This document shows positions 1-10,888 of a stretch of 64,000 nucleotides of DNA, piece after piece (position 1 is the stretch's first letter; every line of letters begins with the position of its first letter). The notes beneath the pieces are model-generated. The model ran no database searches and had not been told where the DNA came from. It was given only the letters and a program-made list of their open reading frames with translations. The position numbers and the translations under genes were made by a program. This stretch comes from Thermothelomyces thermophilus ATCC 42464 (taxonomy: Eukaryota; Ascomycota; Sordariomycetes; Sordariales; Chaetomiaceae). The stretch is from NCBI RefSeq assembly GCF_000226095.1, contig NC_016473.1, forward strand, positions 2,046,001 to 2,110,000. Direction: 5' to 3'.

Positions 1-3000
1 AGTGTTGGCCTTCCACATTAGGGGCTGCTGCTGTTGCTGTTGTTGCTGCTGTTGTTGTTGTTGTTGCTGTTGCGGCTGCATGATAGGAACCTGCTGAGCT
101 TGCTGCCCAGGCTGCATCACCAAAAAGTGCGGCGGTACGTGGGCCGCCTGAGGTGCAAACTGAGGCGCGGGTGTGGGCTGAATGGGTTGTAGCTGAGGAG
201 GAAACATCGGGGACACCTGTTGTTGTGCGGGCACCTTCTGTTGCTTGCTCGTTTGGTTCGCCGAGGTTTGCTTCCTGACGCTGTCGCTTCTCCATAGCCG
301 GCCGAACCAGCCTTTTTCTTCCTTGACTGGCGGGGCGGGTTGGGGTTGCTGCATGACGTATTGGCCGCCCGGGACTTGGCTTGGCTTTGGCTGCATTGTG
401 TGGGGCGGTACGGGTTGGTGCTGCACGCCTGGCTGCAAAGGCGTGCCCGGCTGGAACGGATATCGATGCTGCGGTGGCATCCCCGAAGGCATCGCCGGTG
501 GAGGAAACACCGCCGGCATTTGGGGAGGTGCGGTTCCAGGGGTTCCAAGGGTTCCAGGGGTTCCAGGATGAGGTGGCGGACCTGACTGCAAGACGCCTGG
601 TTGCGAGAATGCTCTCCCGGGCGTGTGTTGGGATGCTTGGTTTGGACCGAGAGACATCGAGTCAGCTAACCCCTGGTTTGACTGCGCCGGCGCCGCTTGA
701 CCAGCCGGTGGCTTAGCATGCTGTGTGTTGACGGAAGTTGTCGGTGCCTGTGGCCCGGTCGACTGAGCCGTCTTCTGCCCTTGGTTTTGTACCAACGATG
801 GAGATGATGCATCGGTCCGAGCCTTGACAATAGCTGCACCCTCGGGTGAAACTGTAGGAGCAACTTTCGAAGCATCGGACGGTCCGGACTCCGGCGGAGG
901 TGACCGAGCAAGAACACTGACGGGGTGGGAAGCAAGCGGATGGTGGCCGGGGGGAATTGCACATTCCTCGGAGGTCGAACTTAGGACCGACTTATCAGAA
1001 GGGGCTGGAGGCAACGGGGCCTTTGTGCATGTGCCACCTCCAACTACCGGGGCTTGGTCGCTGTTCTGGTCTGGCGAGGCTGTGACTGATGGAAGGCCCC
1101 TTGACGTGTTGGAACGAGTCGAGGGCGATGAAGCTCGCGAGACAGGACTTGGGGTCCGGGGGCTAGGTGGCCGAGGCGTCGCAGATGGTGCTACGGGAGC
1201 CGCTGCTTGTTGCGAGCCGGGCTTACTGGCGAAATTGTCTGACGCGTGAACCGAACCCGAAGGGGGAGCAGGTGACGCAGCTGGCGGAGGCGAGATTTGA
1301 CCTTCTGTGTTCTCATCCGTCGGCAAGGTCGCATTCGGCTGCGGCGGGGGCTGATGGTCGTGGTCGCTAGTCGCAGATTGCGGGACAGTTGGTTGAGTCG
1401 GTACGGCGGCCCGAGGGGCAGGCGAACTGGTGGACTCCGTCACGGCGCCGCCTCCGCTGGAAGCCACTTGCTCAGAAGACGTTTTTGGGAAGCGGCTCGG
1501 CTGTGTAGCCGATGCGGCCACCTGATCGGTATCCTGCCTGAGCCCTGGAGAGCTCGTGAAATGAGGCTGTCCCGAACTGACCGGGATGTCGACCTGAACT
1601 GTAGCGCCAGGCTGCTCGCAAGGCCCTCCCCCCTTGTCCGTAGCACCCGCTGCAACAACAGAACTGGCAATTACCGGCGGGGAAGTGATGGTTGGAGGGG
1701 AAGCGATGGAGGGAGGGGAGGTGATGGTGGGAGCATCAGTTCCCAGTGGCGGCGATTTGCGAGACAGCCTCAGCGGTGGTGGCACGGCTGAGTTTGAGGG
1801 TGATAGAGGTGTAGCACATTCGAAGGAAATAGGGACCCCAGTTGCTCCCGAGGATACAGCGCTGGTGATTTCATGAGGAGCTGGTTGTTGAGCATCGGGG
1901 CTCTGAAGGGTCACCGGCTCGCTTGTGGCCGAGTGCGGAAGATGCGGGCGGGCACCCATGTATGGAAGTGCAGGGAGATAGGCCGGCAAAGTGCTTGTTC
2001 TAGAAGGCTGCGGTCTTGCCGATCCGGACGCCTCTGGGATCGCCGTCTCCTGGCCGTAGCCCGTCTTGGATAGAAGTTGTACTGTGTCCTCAATCTCTCG
2101 CTGTAGGTCGCGGGATGGCTTATAGGCCTGGTGAATCCGAGCAGGGCTGACCCCCTGACTCTGTGGAGGGGATTGAGTACGGATGATTGGACGTCCGCGG
2201 GCGGGCTTGAGGACGGACGGAACATGTGTGAGGCCGCTGGGAGTTTCGGCGGCGGGAATGCCAGATGTGCTTTCGAAACGCGGTCGAGCACTGGGAAATG
2301 TGGGTTGCGCCCCATTGCTCGACGCACCCGAAGATTGTACAGCATCCGGATGCAGCGTAGGAGGAATGTTCGACGGTTGAGTTTGCCACAGGACAGGCCC
2401 AGATAGAGAGTGCCTCTTGTTGTCACCAACCAGCTGGCTGGTCTGGGCTTCGACGCTCGGCTGCCGGATAGCGGTGGCCGCCCCAAGAACGGCATGCTTG
2501 GTCGGGTTATACGGCTGATATTTCCCTGGCGTCGAAGTTGGCACACGATTCGAAATCCGAGTGGTTGTCATCTGGGGTAGCGAGTTCTGCCGAAGAGGCA
2601 TGTATGGTCGGCTGGGGAGGTGCTGAGCTGCTTGCTGTGTGTTCTGCTGCTGTACTTGTTCCTCCTGCTGCAGCGTTTGCTGTTTGATGGCGCTACTTCT
2701 TGGTGCTCGCGCGGGGGTAATCTCGTTAGAGGGGAGTTCAACAGGGGCCAGATGAAAGGCATTGACGTAGGACGCAGGCCCAGGCCCCGCGTTGACCATC
2801 ATCGTTTCGTTGCTCGGCAACTCGACAGGAGCCGGATTGATCTCTTCAGCACACTGAGCGGTAGACTCGCTGGCGAGTTCAGCCACAATACCAGTCGGGT
2901 CATATGGGACTTCCCGACCGTCCAGAAGCGGAATTTCGGGCAGCTGGGCTGGCTGTACGGCACTCTCGGCTGGTTGTTGCTCAGTGGGCGCGATGGTGAC

Positions 3001-3633
3001 CGGGACGCTGTCGAGCTCCGGGGTGGTTGTGGCGGGCAGGCTGTTGACAAGGTGCGGAGTGTTGTCTGCGCTCGCCGTTGGCGATGCATGGGACCGTGGT
3101 GGTTGCGCTGCATCTTCCCCGGCCGTCACCTTAGAGGCGGTCATGGCAGTCGCTGTGGCGGCGGCAGAGCTGACGGGGGGAGTAGCTGTCTGGCTAGCAA
3201 CATCCTGCTTATCGTCCGTCTTGCCCTCGCTCTGCCCGCGCTCCTCCCCCTCCCCCTCCTCCTGCAGGAGGCTGATATCGTTGTACGCGCCGGGGCCCAT
3301 ATACATGAGTCCATCCGGCTGAAGCCAAAAGGGGCCGTCGCCATCGTCTGAGTCGGAGACGGCGTTGGAAGAGCAGCGGTCTCTTTGGGCAGTTGTGGCG
3401 GTCTTCTGATTCGCCTGAGACTCACTCAAGGTGCTCCTTCTCTTGATCTGTTGCTGGCTGACGAGTTTCTCCTCGGGATCCAGGTCAAGAGGCTCCTCCG
3501 TGTCGCAGATGAACTCGGGGAACTCGTCGCCAGGCTTGGGAAAAGTGTACTGGATCAGGCCGGTGGGCTTGTAGCGGTAGAACCAACGCCTGCCATCGTA
3601 GTCCCACTCCCAGTTCTCCGGAAGCCCAGTCAT
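1..3633 (-). CDS. WW-domain, Gln/Pro-rich protein (C-terminus beyond window)
   Basis: An open frame of 1,211 codons starts at the ATG at 3631-3633 and leaves the left edge without a stop, so the C-terminus is missing. Residues 3-31 form a WW domain (LPENWEWDYDGRRWFYRYK, then QYTFP), normally a binder of proline-rich peptides; the usual second Trp is Tyr here. The rest is disordered in character, rich in Pro, Ser, Thr and Gln, with a basic-aromatic patch KGWFGRLWRR near position 310 and a run of 16 Gln (25-72). It resembles long uncharacterised ascomycete WW proteins; no catalytic domain is visible. The frame stays open upstream to 3768 without another ATG, so an upstream exon could add a Ser/Gly/Ala-rich leader. 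It is divergent from the MscS-like gene. Certain: the reading frame and WW core. Unknown: the cellular role. Confidence 0.85.
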   Translation of the reverse strand, partial: MTGLPENWEWDYDGRRWFYRYKPTGLIQYTFPKPGDEFPEFICDTEEPLDLDPEEKLVSQQQIKRRSTLSESQANQKTATTAQRDRCSSNAVSDSDDGDGPFWLQPDGLMYMGPGAYNDISLLQEEGEGEERGQSEGKTDDKQDVASQTATPPVSSAAATATAMTASKVTAGEDAAQPPRSHASPTASADNTPHLVNSLPATTTPELDSVPVTIAPTEQQPAESAVQPAQLPEIPLLDGREVPYDPTGIVAELASESTAQCAEEINPAPVELPSNETMMVNAGPGPASYVNAFHLAPVELPSNEITPARAPRSSAIKQQTLQQEEQVQQQNTQQAAQHLPSRPYMPLRQNSLPQMTTTRISNRVPTSTPGKYQPYNPTKHAVLGAATAIRQPSVEAQTSQLVGDNKRHSLSGPVLWQTQPSNIPPTLHPDAVQSSGASSNGAQPTFPSARPRFESTSGIPAAETPSGLTHVPSVLKPARGRPIIRTQSPPQSQGVSPARIHQAYKPSRDLQREIEDTVQLLSKTGYGQETAIPEASGSARPQPSRTSTLPAYLPALPYMGARPHLPHSATSEPVTLQSPDAQQPAPHEITSAVSSGATGVPISFECATPLSPSNSAVPPPLRLSRKSPPLGTDAPTITSPPSIASPPTITSPPVIASSVVAAGATDKGGGPCEQPGATVQVDIPVSSGQPHFTSSPGLRQDTDQVAASATQPSRFPKTSSEQVASSGGGAVTESTSSPAPRAAVPTQPTVPQSATSDHDHQPPPQPNATLPTDENTEGQISPPPAASPAPPSGSVHASDNFASKPGSQQAAAPVAPSATPRPPSPRTPSPVSRASSPSTRSNTSRGLPSVTASPDQNSDQAPVVGGGTCTKAPLPPAPSDKSVLSSTSEECAIPPGHHPLASHPVSVLARSPPPESGPSDASKVAPTVSPEGAAIVKARTDASSPSLVQNQGQKTAQSTGPQAPTTSVNTQHAKPPAGQAAPAQSNQGLADSMSLGPNQASQHTPGRAFSQPGVLQSGPPPHPGTPGTLGTPGTAPPQMPAVFPPPAMPSGMPPQHRYPFQPGTPLQPGVQHQPVPPHTMQPKPSQVPGGQYVMQQPQPAPPVKEEKGWFGRLWRSDSVRKQTSANQTSKQQKVPAQQQVSPMFPPQLQPIQPTPAPQFAPQAAHVPPHFLVMQPGQQAQQVPIMQPQQQQQQQQQQQQQQQQPLMWKANT
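25..72 (-). repeat. CAG/CAA trinucleotide tract encoding poly-Gln
   Basis: Sixteen consecutive CAG/CAA codons on the minus strand, mixed rather than pure, translated as poly-glutamine in the WW-domain protein. Confidence 0.95.
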
Positions 3634-6522
3634 TCTCGAACCGGGCTTGGCTGCTGCGCCAGATGCACCAGAAGACGCGCGGCTGGAATATGCTGGGCCC
3701 CCGCGACTGGGAGGCACGTCCGTACACAGAGATACGACGTCAAAACAACAAAGTGGTTCTGGTGCTAATCAGGTTCCAGAACCAGAGCTACATCAAGGTA
3801 GGTAGGCAGCCCCGCGCAGGAGATAGGCGAGAGAGCGAAAGATCGAAAGAACCCGAAACGCTCAAGGTGGTGTCGTTCGTTCTCTCAACACAGGACAAGA
3901 GACTGCCGTCGCGTGTCGCAACAAACTCCGAACAGGAAGCACCCTGGGGAGTCAGCAGGGTCGAATGCAGTAAGGAGCGGCGCAATTCAGCACCGCGCAC
4001 TAGGGCCTCAGCTCCCGAAAGGAACGGTGCCAGTAATTACCGGGGTTCGCCATTGTCCGTAGCGGCAACCCTGGAACAACACGCTTGGCTTGAAGCAGAT
4101 AAGTGCGGCTGAGCGCCCCATTGGGAGGGCCAATCAAGGGCGCGGCGCATCTCAACACGTTGGGCCCTCCAGGTTTAGGCTCTGGGCGCGATGGTGAAAA
4201 AGAAGTGCCCAACTTAGAGACTTGCAGGATTCCGGAGCGACTGGCGTGACCATGGCAAATCCACAAATAGCTAGGGTGGGGAAGCTTCCCGTCCTGGTGT
4301 GTCCGTATACGGCTGCGTTTGCGGTGCTCGATGAAGCAGCTTAATGGAATGAATGATTGATTAGTAGGGTGCTGGAACAGTGTTATTAGATCAGAAATGT
4401 GACAAGTATATATAGGGTGTAGAGCAGCTAGGTTCCTTCCCTTTGCGCTTTCCGTTGTCAGACTCTACTTGTAATGCCCGCCCAATGAGTGGGAAATGTG
4501 ATGAGGCGCGTTGGGTGAAGTGGGGCTGGAGCGTGCCATCCCGCGCAATGCGACAGTGCCTGCCGTGTTCGGGTGCCGCATAAATTCACAATAGCACCAC
4601 CCCACACCTTACCCTCGCTGAGGTCGCCATTCTGGGGTCTCGCGTCAAGCCCCGCTCTGGCCTGTGTCGGTCTACACTAATCCGTACATAGTAAGACATT
4701 GTGCGAGAGGGTTCAGCAAGACCCACGTGGCTATGGAGATCTCATCAGCATGCTATTTGCGTAGTGTAGTGTAACTACCAGGATACTTTACTAATTAAAG
4801 GATTTGCCAGTTTCACTCATTGCTGCACACCAAGAAGCCTTTGGCAAGATGATGCGGGCATTCGAAACAAACCAAAGGTATACTAAGAAAGCAGCAACCG
4901 CCTCGGTTTCAAAATGTACTTAAGTACCCATCTCAAACGTGACTGTTTGTGTTTCTCTACCATACCAACTTAGGCTAGCGCGTTATGTCTAAAGTGAAGC
5001 ATACTAAGAGGTGTTCTCTGTCTTGTACATACAGTGCGTAGTTTAGACCTTATTTGCTTGCGGGCTTGGCAAGAGGGTATTATAAAGTATACAAGAGGCA
5101 AGCAGTGTAACAGTAGATAAGAGAGCAAGATCTTTAGAAATCAATGCTTAATAGTAAGATTTTATCAGAGCTTTATCAGAGCCTGGTAAGGCTAACTTAT
5201 CTCTTTAGCTCTCTTATGACTTATGAAATCGTCTTATAGTATCTCAGGCTATATAAATGTTACCACAATCTTTTATAGCGACTGGCTACTACGTACATGC
5301 TCATATAGTGTAATACTTAAGGTTTGTATATACTCTGTTCTCGGTAGTAGTTACCTTCTTGTTATAAGGCTCGGCGAGAATATGACTTGCACGAATTGCT
5401 AGAGAGAGACGACCGAAGATTAGCGCCAAGCTGTATGTATGTATGTATGTATTCCGTATATACGGGTTATAGACTACATCATGACGTCATCACGTATGCA
5501 ACTGCTCAGGGGAATTTTCGCAGCACCACATTTTGGCAAACAAATTCAAGGGAGAACTGAAGGAGGACTGAAATATCTTTAAAGTACCTAGTCTCGGCTG
5601 AGATAACAGAGGCGCAGGTAGTGGACATGGCTAAAGAAGGATAAGTATGATCACAGTACCTCCATGTAACATACTGGAGCTCATGGACCTGCTGCCTTCC
5701 GTTCTTCCCAAATTTCAAATGAAAGTAGGTAGGAACGTCGCAAAGACGCGGGAAAGAACTGAAAGGTGAGCCAAGCACATTCGATAGCGGGTGGGCGTCA
5801 TGCAGCCCACCAACACAACCACTACCATTTACCGCAGAGCGAGTCTGGCAAAGTTCATTACTCTGTACGGATTACTTGCTTCTATTACAAGTTCTACCAG
5901 TTACCCACTGTATGGTCCTTGGATGGCCGCCTTTTGCCCTGATTCATGGCTCCGGAACCTCCGACTAAAACCATTTTACCGAGAACTCGGAATTAACGTG
6001 CCGAGGCCGAGTTACATTCTCATAGAGGAGCATCCACCGACAGTACAATTTCCTTACGCTTTTGTTTGGCCACTAGACGCCCTCTCGGCTGTCCACCTTG
6101 CTGCCGTTCACGGACCCAAAGGTTCTCTTCTAATCCCTATGGAGTTATCAGCCCGGGGGAAACAAAAAGACTGTTGGGGAAACAGGGCCGCTGATCGCGA
6201 CCGGTTGCTGCAATGGAACGGTCCGCTGTGCAACATCTCGATGATCTCGCTACCGACTGGAGCCAGCACCACCGACCCTGAGTCCGGACAGTGGGTGCCG
6301 GGTAGGTCGAGATGCGTTCGTCCCACAACAACTTGTGGGTCGCTGTGCCGATCTCTGCAACCAGGAACCGCGAACGGCAACAATGAGACCCCGCGGAGCC
6401 GAGACAAATGAAGAACAAGGAAAAAAAAAGGTTGAACCCTTCATCTGTGTGCAGATGGCCTCCTCCCTTTTCTTCTCGCACCGCTCCGGCTCTCTACCAA
6501 GTCGTCCTTCTCATGCTGCATC
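3634..6522. other. Long divergent intergenic region with an AT-rich core
   Basis: Separates the divergent WW-domain and MscS-like genes. No gene is supported. About 4680-5480 is visibly AT-rich and TA-rich against a GC-rich background. It holds perfect palindromes GGGAAGCTTCCC (4279-4290), CCGTATACGG (4303-4312) and CCGTATATACGG (5454-5465), a copy of TAATCCGTACATA (4678-4690), an inverted copy (5864-5874), and a TATG microsatellite. A frame at 5791-6411 is open but unlike any protein I know and overlaps the probable leader of the next gene. Confidence 0.7.
5432..5452. repeat. (TATG)n microsatellite
   Basis: About five tandem TATG units directly followed by the 12-bp palindrome CCGTATATACGG at 5454-5465. 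Confidence 0.9.
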
Positions 6523-9079
6523 ATGGCTTCATCCGCCGACTCGCCGCCGCCGCCCTCGAGGCCGGCATTACACGTTCAGATGCCGTCGTACTCGGATCCG
6601 AGCGCCGAAGCCGACGACTTGACCAAGTCCAAGATTGACCCTGACCACTTGGCGCCAGACGTGGTACCTCTAAGCCCGTCCGATTCCAGGGAAGCCGCGA
6701 ACAGGTTGCATGATGACCTGGAGCTCCTCCGTGCTGAGCGCGTTGTCTCGACCGAGGACCGCAGGGATCGCGGCTCAGTGCGGCCCAGATCGAACACCAG
6801 GAGCCACAACGAAGGGATCGAGGACGCCTTCAACACGACCAACGCCCCGACACCGGCCGTCGCCGCCGGCCCCGCGAAGACCACCTGGCTCACCAAGCTC
6901 TGGCGCTGGCTCAAGAAGTTCCCCCGCATCTTCCGCTACGTTCTCTATGCTATCCCGCCCGGCCTCATCATTATGATCCCCGTCCTCCTCGACCTCTTTG
7001 CCTACAACCGCAAGGGTCACCCCGTTGGAGGCCGCGGCGGCGTCCAGCTCCTATGGTTCGGAATCTGGCTCGAGGTCGTCTGGCTCACCCTCTGGGCGGC
7101 CCGCATCATCTCCTCCATCCTCCCCCCTATCGTCGCCTTCGTTGCCGACACGGTTGGGTCCACCAACCACAAGAAGTGGAGGGACATTGGCCGCCAGCTC
7201 GAGTTTCCCACCGCCCTGTTCCTGTGGTTGCTGGCAGTTCTGGTGTCGTACCATCCGATCCTAGACCATCGCGTCATTGGCCCCGGCGAGGACAACAAGA
7301 CCCCTTACGTCGCCTGGATCGACGTCGTTTACAAGATCATTATAGCTTTGTTCGTTCTCGCGACGCTCAACCTCGTGGAAAAGATCTTGATCAAGTGGAT
7401 CGCCACGTCGTTCCACCTGCGCACCTATTCCCACCGCATCCGCGAGAACCACACGCACATCGAGTACCTCGTCAGCCTGTACGCATACGCAAAGACTCGC
7501 CTCGAGGAGCAGGATCCGGCATGGGCTTCCCCGTCTAGCAGAAGGGGCTCCGGTCAGCACTCCTCGCCGCTCAAGGACATCCGGAACAACGCGCGCCAGG
7601 TCTTGAGTAAGGTTGGGAATGCCGCCAACCGCGTGGCCGGTGACCTGACCGGGCGCAAGTTTCCCAAGGGCAACCACCCCCGCAAGGTCGTGCTTGAGCT
7701 GCTGCGCAACAGCGAGTCGAGCTACACGCTGGCGCGCGTCTTCTACCGCACCTTTGTCCAGCCGGGAAAGTCGACCATCACGGTCGAAGACCTGTTCCCC
7801 GCGTTCCCCACGCAGGAGGACGCCGAGGGGTGTTTCAGCGTCTTCGACAAGGACTTGAACGGCGACATCTCGATGGAGGAGTTGGAAATGGTCTGCAACG
7901 AGATCCACCTCGAGAAGAAGGCCATTGCGGCGTCTCTCAAGGACCTGGATTCAGTCATCAAGAAGCTGGACGAGGTCTTCATGTTCATCATCGTGGTCAT
8001 TGTCATTATCGTGTTCATCAGCATCATCTCGAATTCGGCAGCCGCAGCCCTGACCTCGGCCGGGACTTTCATTCTCGGTCTGTCATGGCTGTTGCAGGCG
8101 ACGGCTCAGGAGTTTCTCCAAGTGAGTGTTTGCTCTGATATATACACATGATCCGTGTAGCTAATCGAGAGAGTAGTCCATCATCTTCGTTTTCGTCAAG
8201 CATCCCTTCGACGTCGGCGACAGGGTCACCATCTACGGAAACACAGGCTCGACAATGATGGGCGACGACTACTACGTCCTCGAGGTCTCACTCCTGTATA
8301 CCGAGTTCAAGAAAATGGAGGGTCACGTGGTGCAAGCGCCCAACTCGGTGCTCAACACGCTCTTCATCCTGAACCAGCGGCGTAGCCAGGGCCTCGCCGA
8401 CCCTATCAACCTGAAGCTCCGCTTCGGGACCACCGAGGCCCAGATCGAGGAGCTTAAGTCCCGGATGCTCCAGTTTTGCCTCCAAAACAAGCGCGACTAC
8501 GCGCCTCGCATCATCTCTGAAGTCCAGACCATCGACGAGGTCAGCAGCATCAGCATGAACATTATCTTCTTCCACAAAAGCAACTACCAGAATGAGCTGC
8601 TCCGCCTCAACAGGCATAACAAGTTTGCCGTCGAGCTCATGCACCAGATGCGCGACATGGGTCTCGAGACGCCTCGCCTCGCCCAGCCGGGCGGCATGCG
8701 CGACATGCCGCTGTATTGGACCCAGGTCCAACCGCCCCCCAGTTACCAGAGCACCACTCACGACGCTGGGGCCCCGGCCCCGGCGACCGTGCGCAAACGG
8801 GGCAATAGCAGGGCCGCCGTAGTGGAGGCGGGGGTCGACTTCCAGGACGTGTTCCACAATCGGAGGAGGGATAACAGCATATCCCGGCTGCCGTCCATCA
8901 GGCAATCACCGAGAGAGGAGGAAGAGGAGGAGGCCGAGGAGCAGCGCAGGCTACGCAGCAGCGGGGAGGACAGCAACGAGAAGAGACAAAGCATGGATAG
9001 TGCGTCCTCGACACAGCGGAGGTCATGGCGGCCTAGGAGCCGATCAACAAATCGAGGATCCATGAGCAACGTCGTGTGA
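6523..9079 (+). CDS. EF-hand MscS-type mechanosensitive ion channel (Msy1/Msy2-like)
   Basis: Predicted 833-aa membrane channel, exons 6523-8121 and 8177-9079; the 55-bp intron (GTGAGT...GAGTAG) keeps frame. Residues 1-130 are a disordered cytosolic leader. Hydrophobic segments lie near 137-157, 175-208, 228-247 and 266-290. A canonical EF-hand loop (DKDLNGDISMEE) near 443-454 precedes two more membrane segments (486-504, 510-533). After the intron comes the MscS beta-domain core (KHPFDVGDRVTIYG). The C-terminal tail is acidic and Ser/Arg-rich. Fission yeast homologues with this EF-hand-plus-MscS layout act in the ER during hypo-osmotic shock and limit calcium entry, so a calcium-gated osmotic role is inferred. 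The start follows an ATCATGG context; no upstream in-frame ATG fits better. Confidence 0.93.
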
Positions 9080-9997
9080 GCATAGAAAAGGCGTAAGAGT
9101 TGCCTATGCCTATCTATTATATGATATCAACCTATAATTATTCTTCAAAGATGGTCTATTTTTAACTTCATTTGTAATATGTGATTGGGCCTTGCAAGTG
9201 TGCTGTTTGAAACTGTTTTACAAGTAAGGATTAATTTCACATCAGGTGAGAAAGAAAGAAATGGGAAAGAGAAAGAGGAATGCATTCCTTCTGTGAATTA
9301 AGGAGATAGGGGTAAAGGTAGAATTGTGTTTGAAATGAAGGATTCCCAAGACCATGCTGAGAAGGAGAGGGCGAAGAATACTGATCTGTAATTAACTGCT
9401 CACTTTCAAGATGAACTTGACAACAATAACTATCTCCAATCTGATAATTAGCTTTGATTTGGATATGATATAGACCGAGTTTGAAATGACTTTTGTACGT
9501 CGAATTCTACTCAAGCGTTCATATTGTAATTAGTAGTCCAGGACTGAGCCTCCCACATAATTATTTCTTCTCTCAATCGATGTTCGTGCTCTTGTAACTG
9601 AACGACCACGGCTCTACAGTATTGTTCCAGTTCCCAATGCCCAGCCCGGCGAGAACTATAGAGGCAGAGAGAATAGAGATGATGAAGAAACCACTGCTTC
9701 GACCAAACTGCTCTAGAGAACTCCCATGCTCCAGGGTATACTTGGCAAGTAAGGGTCAAAAATCCATGTGAAGAGAAGAACCCGATCCGTTCAAGCAGAC
9801 AGCCACGTTCACAAACACACACACCGATGAAAAATCTGCCAAGGTGCCACCAGTAGTTACGGACATGTTGTGGATTGAGGTAGAGTCAGATCTCTGTAGT
9901 GTGATGACTCGTCCTGCGCAAGTCCCGGCGCCCTAACAGCAGACTCGACCCACTATGCCGTTCATTGTTGTTATCAATTTTTTGGATCAGTATGGAT
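9080..9997. other. Convergent 3' gap between MscS-like gene and NDK
   Basis: AT-rich at 9080-9540. Otherwise it contains only a possible small membrane-protein frame on the minus strand (9573-9866, described separately). No RNA gene seen. Confidence 0.6.
9573..9866 (-). CDS. Possible small single-pass membrane protein (hypothetical, two exons)
   Basis: A minus-strand frame from ATG 9866 to TGA 9573 has one in-frame stop, which would be removed by an 84-nt intron with donor GTGTGT and acceptor CCAAG. The spliced product would be about 69 aa, starting MSVTTGGTLADFSS and holding one hydrophobic helix (GFFIISILSASIVLAGLGIG) followed by a short polar tail. The splice signals are weak and I recognise no family. 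It sits downstream of NDK on the same strand, so it could equally be 3' UTR sequence. Confidence 0.22.
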
Positions 9998-10888
9998 TTA
10001 CTCGTAGATCCAAGCCTTCTGGGCAGACTCCCAGCTGATGAGGTCCTCCTTGTTGAACCACAGAGCGATTTCCTTCTCGGCGTTCTCCACGCTGTCAGAT
10101 CCGTGGCAGACGTTGCGGCCGGTCTGGAGAGAGAAGTCGCCGCGGATGGTGCCCGGGGCAGAGGCGAGGGGGTTGGTGGCACCGAGCATGGCTGCAAAAA
10201 AAAAAAAAAAAATGTTAGCTTAGGATTATGGGGCAAGCTGGAAAGGTTTCCGTACCGCGGCCGGTCTTGACGGCATCAAGACCCTCCCAGACCATAGCGA
10301 CGATGGGGCCGCTGTTCATGTCTATAGAGTAAGGTGTGAGTAAAGATCCCAATATGTCGCGAGCTGGATGGCATACACTCGACGAGGCCGGCGAAGAAGG
10401 GCTTAGACGACAGGTCGGCATCTGTGTTCCGGGTTAGTGTCGGAGTTCGAAGTTGACGAAACCGAGGTCAGGAACCCACAGTGCTTCTCGAGGTGCTCCT
10501 TGCCGGGCTTGACGAGCTTCAGAGCGACGAGCTTGAAGCTGTGTTCTGGAGTGAGCGCTAAGAACTGTGACTTCCAAGACTTGACCGGTCTTACCCCCGA
10601 GCCTCGAAGCGGCTGATGATGTTGCCAACGAGGCCACGCTGCATTGCGCCGAGTTAGATTGACGTCGTCAGAAAACAAGATGCATACCAAAGCGACGTAC
10701 CTGGACGCCATCGGGCTTGATAGCAATGAAGCTGTGGTCGTGTCAATCCATGATCGGGCCAGATGGCGGGGTAATTGATCTGGGAGGAGCAGATGGCGGG
10801 GTAATAATGGAGGGGTAGCCGCTCTGCAAAAGGGCAAAGTCCTGGCTCAGCGAAGCAGAGACACTTACGTCCGCTCGGTGGTCGACAT
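9998..10888 (-). CDS. ndk1: Nucleoside diphosphate kinase
   Basis: Seven exons: 10869-10888, 10731-10701, 10638-10595, 10538-10480, 10421-10377, 10321-10256 and 10191-9998. All have GT-AG borders and join to exactly 152 aa, the usual NDK length. The enzyme moves the gamma phosphate from ATP to other NDPs through a phospho-histidine. The active-site His lies in GRNVCHGSD and the N-terminal fold signature [16 protein letters not shown] is intact. Before NVCHGSD the chain reads SLQTGR rather than the common AIDVGR, a difference that I believe is shared by other Sordariomycetes. Intron 6 has an uninterrupted T run of about 17 next to its acceptor. The ATG sits in CGTCACCATG; upstream sequence is open in the same frame (see findings). 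Cytosolic, with possible mitochondrial and signalling roles by homology. Confidence 0.97.

Noticed and set aside
5791-6411. 206-codon plus-strand frame before the MscS-like gene
   Set aside because: Begins at a non-ATG codon, has no recognisable motif and overlaps the probable leader of the channel gene; amino-acid composition is unconvincing.
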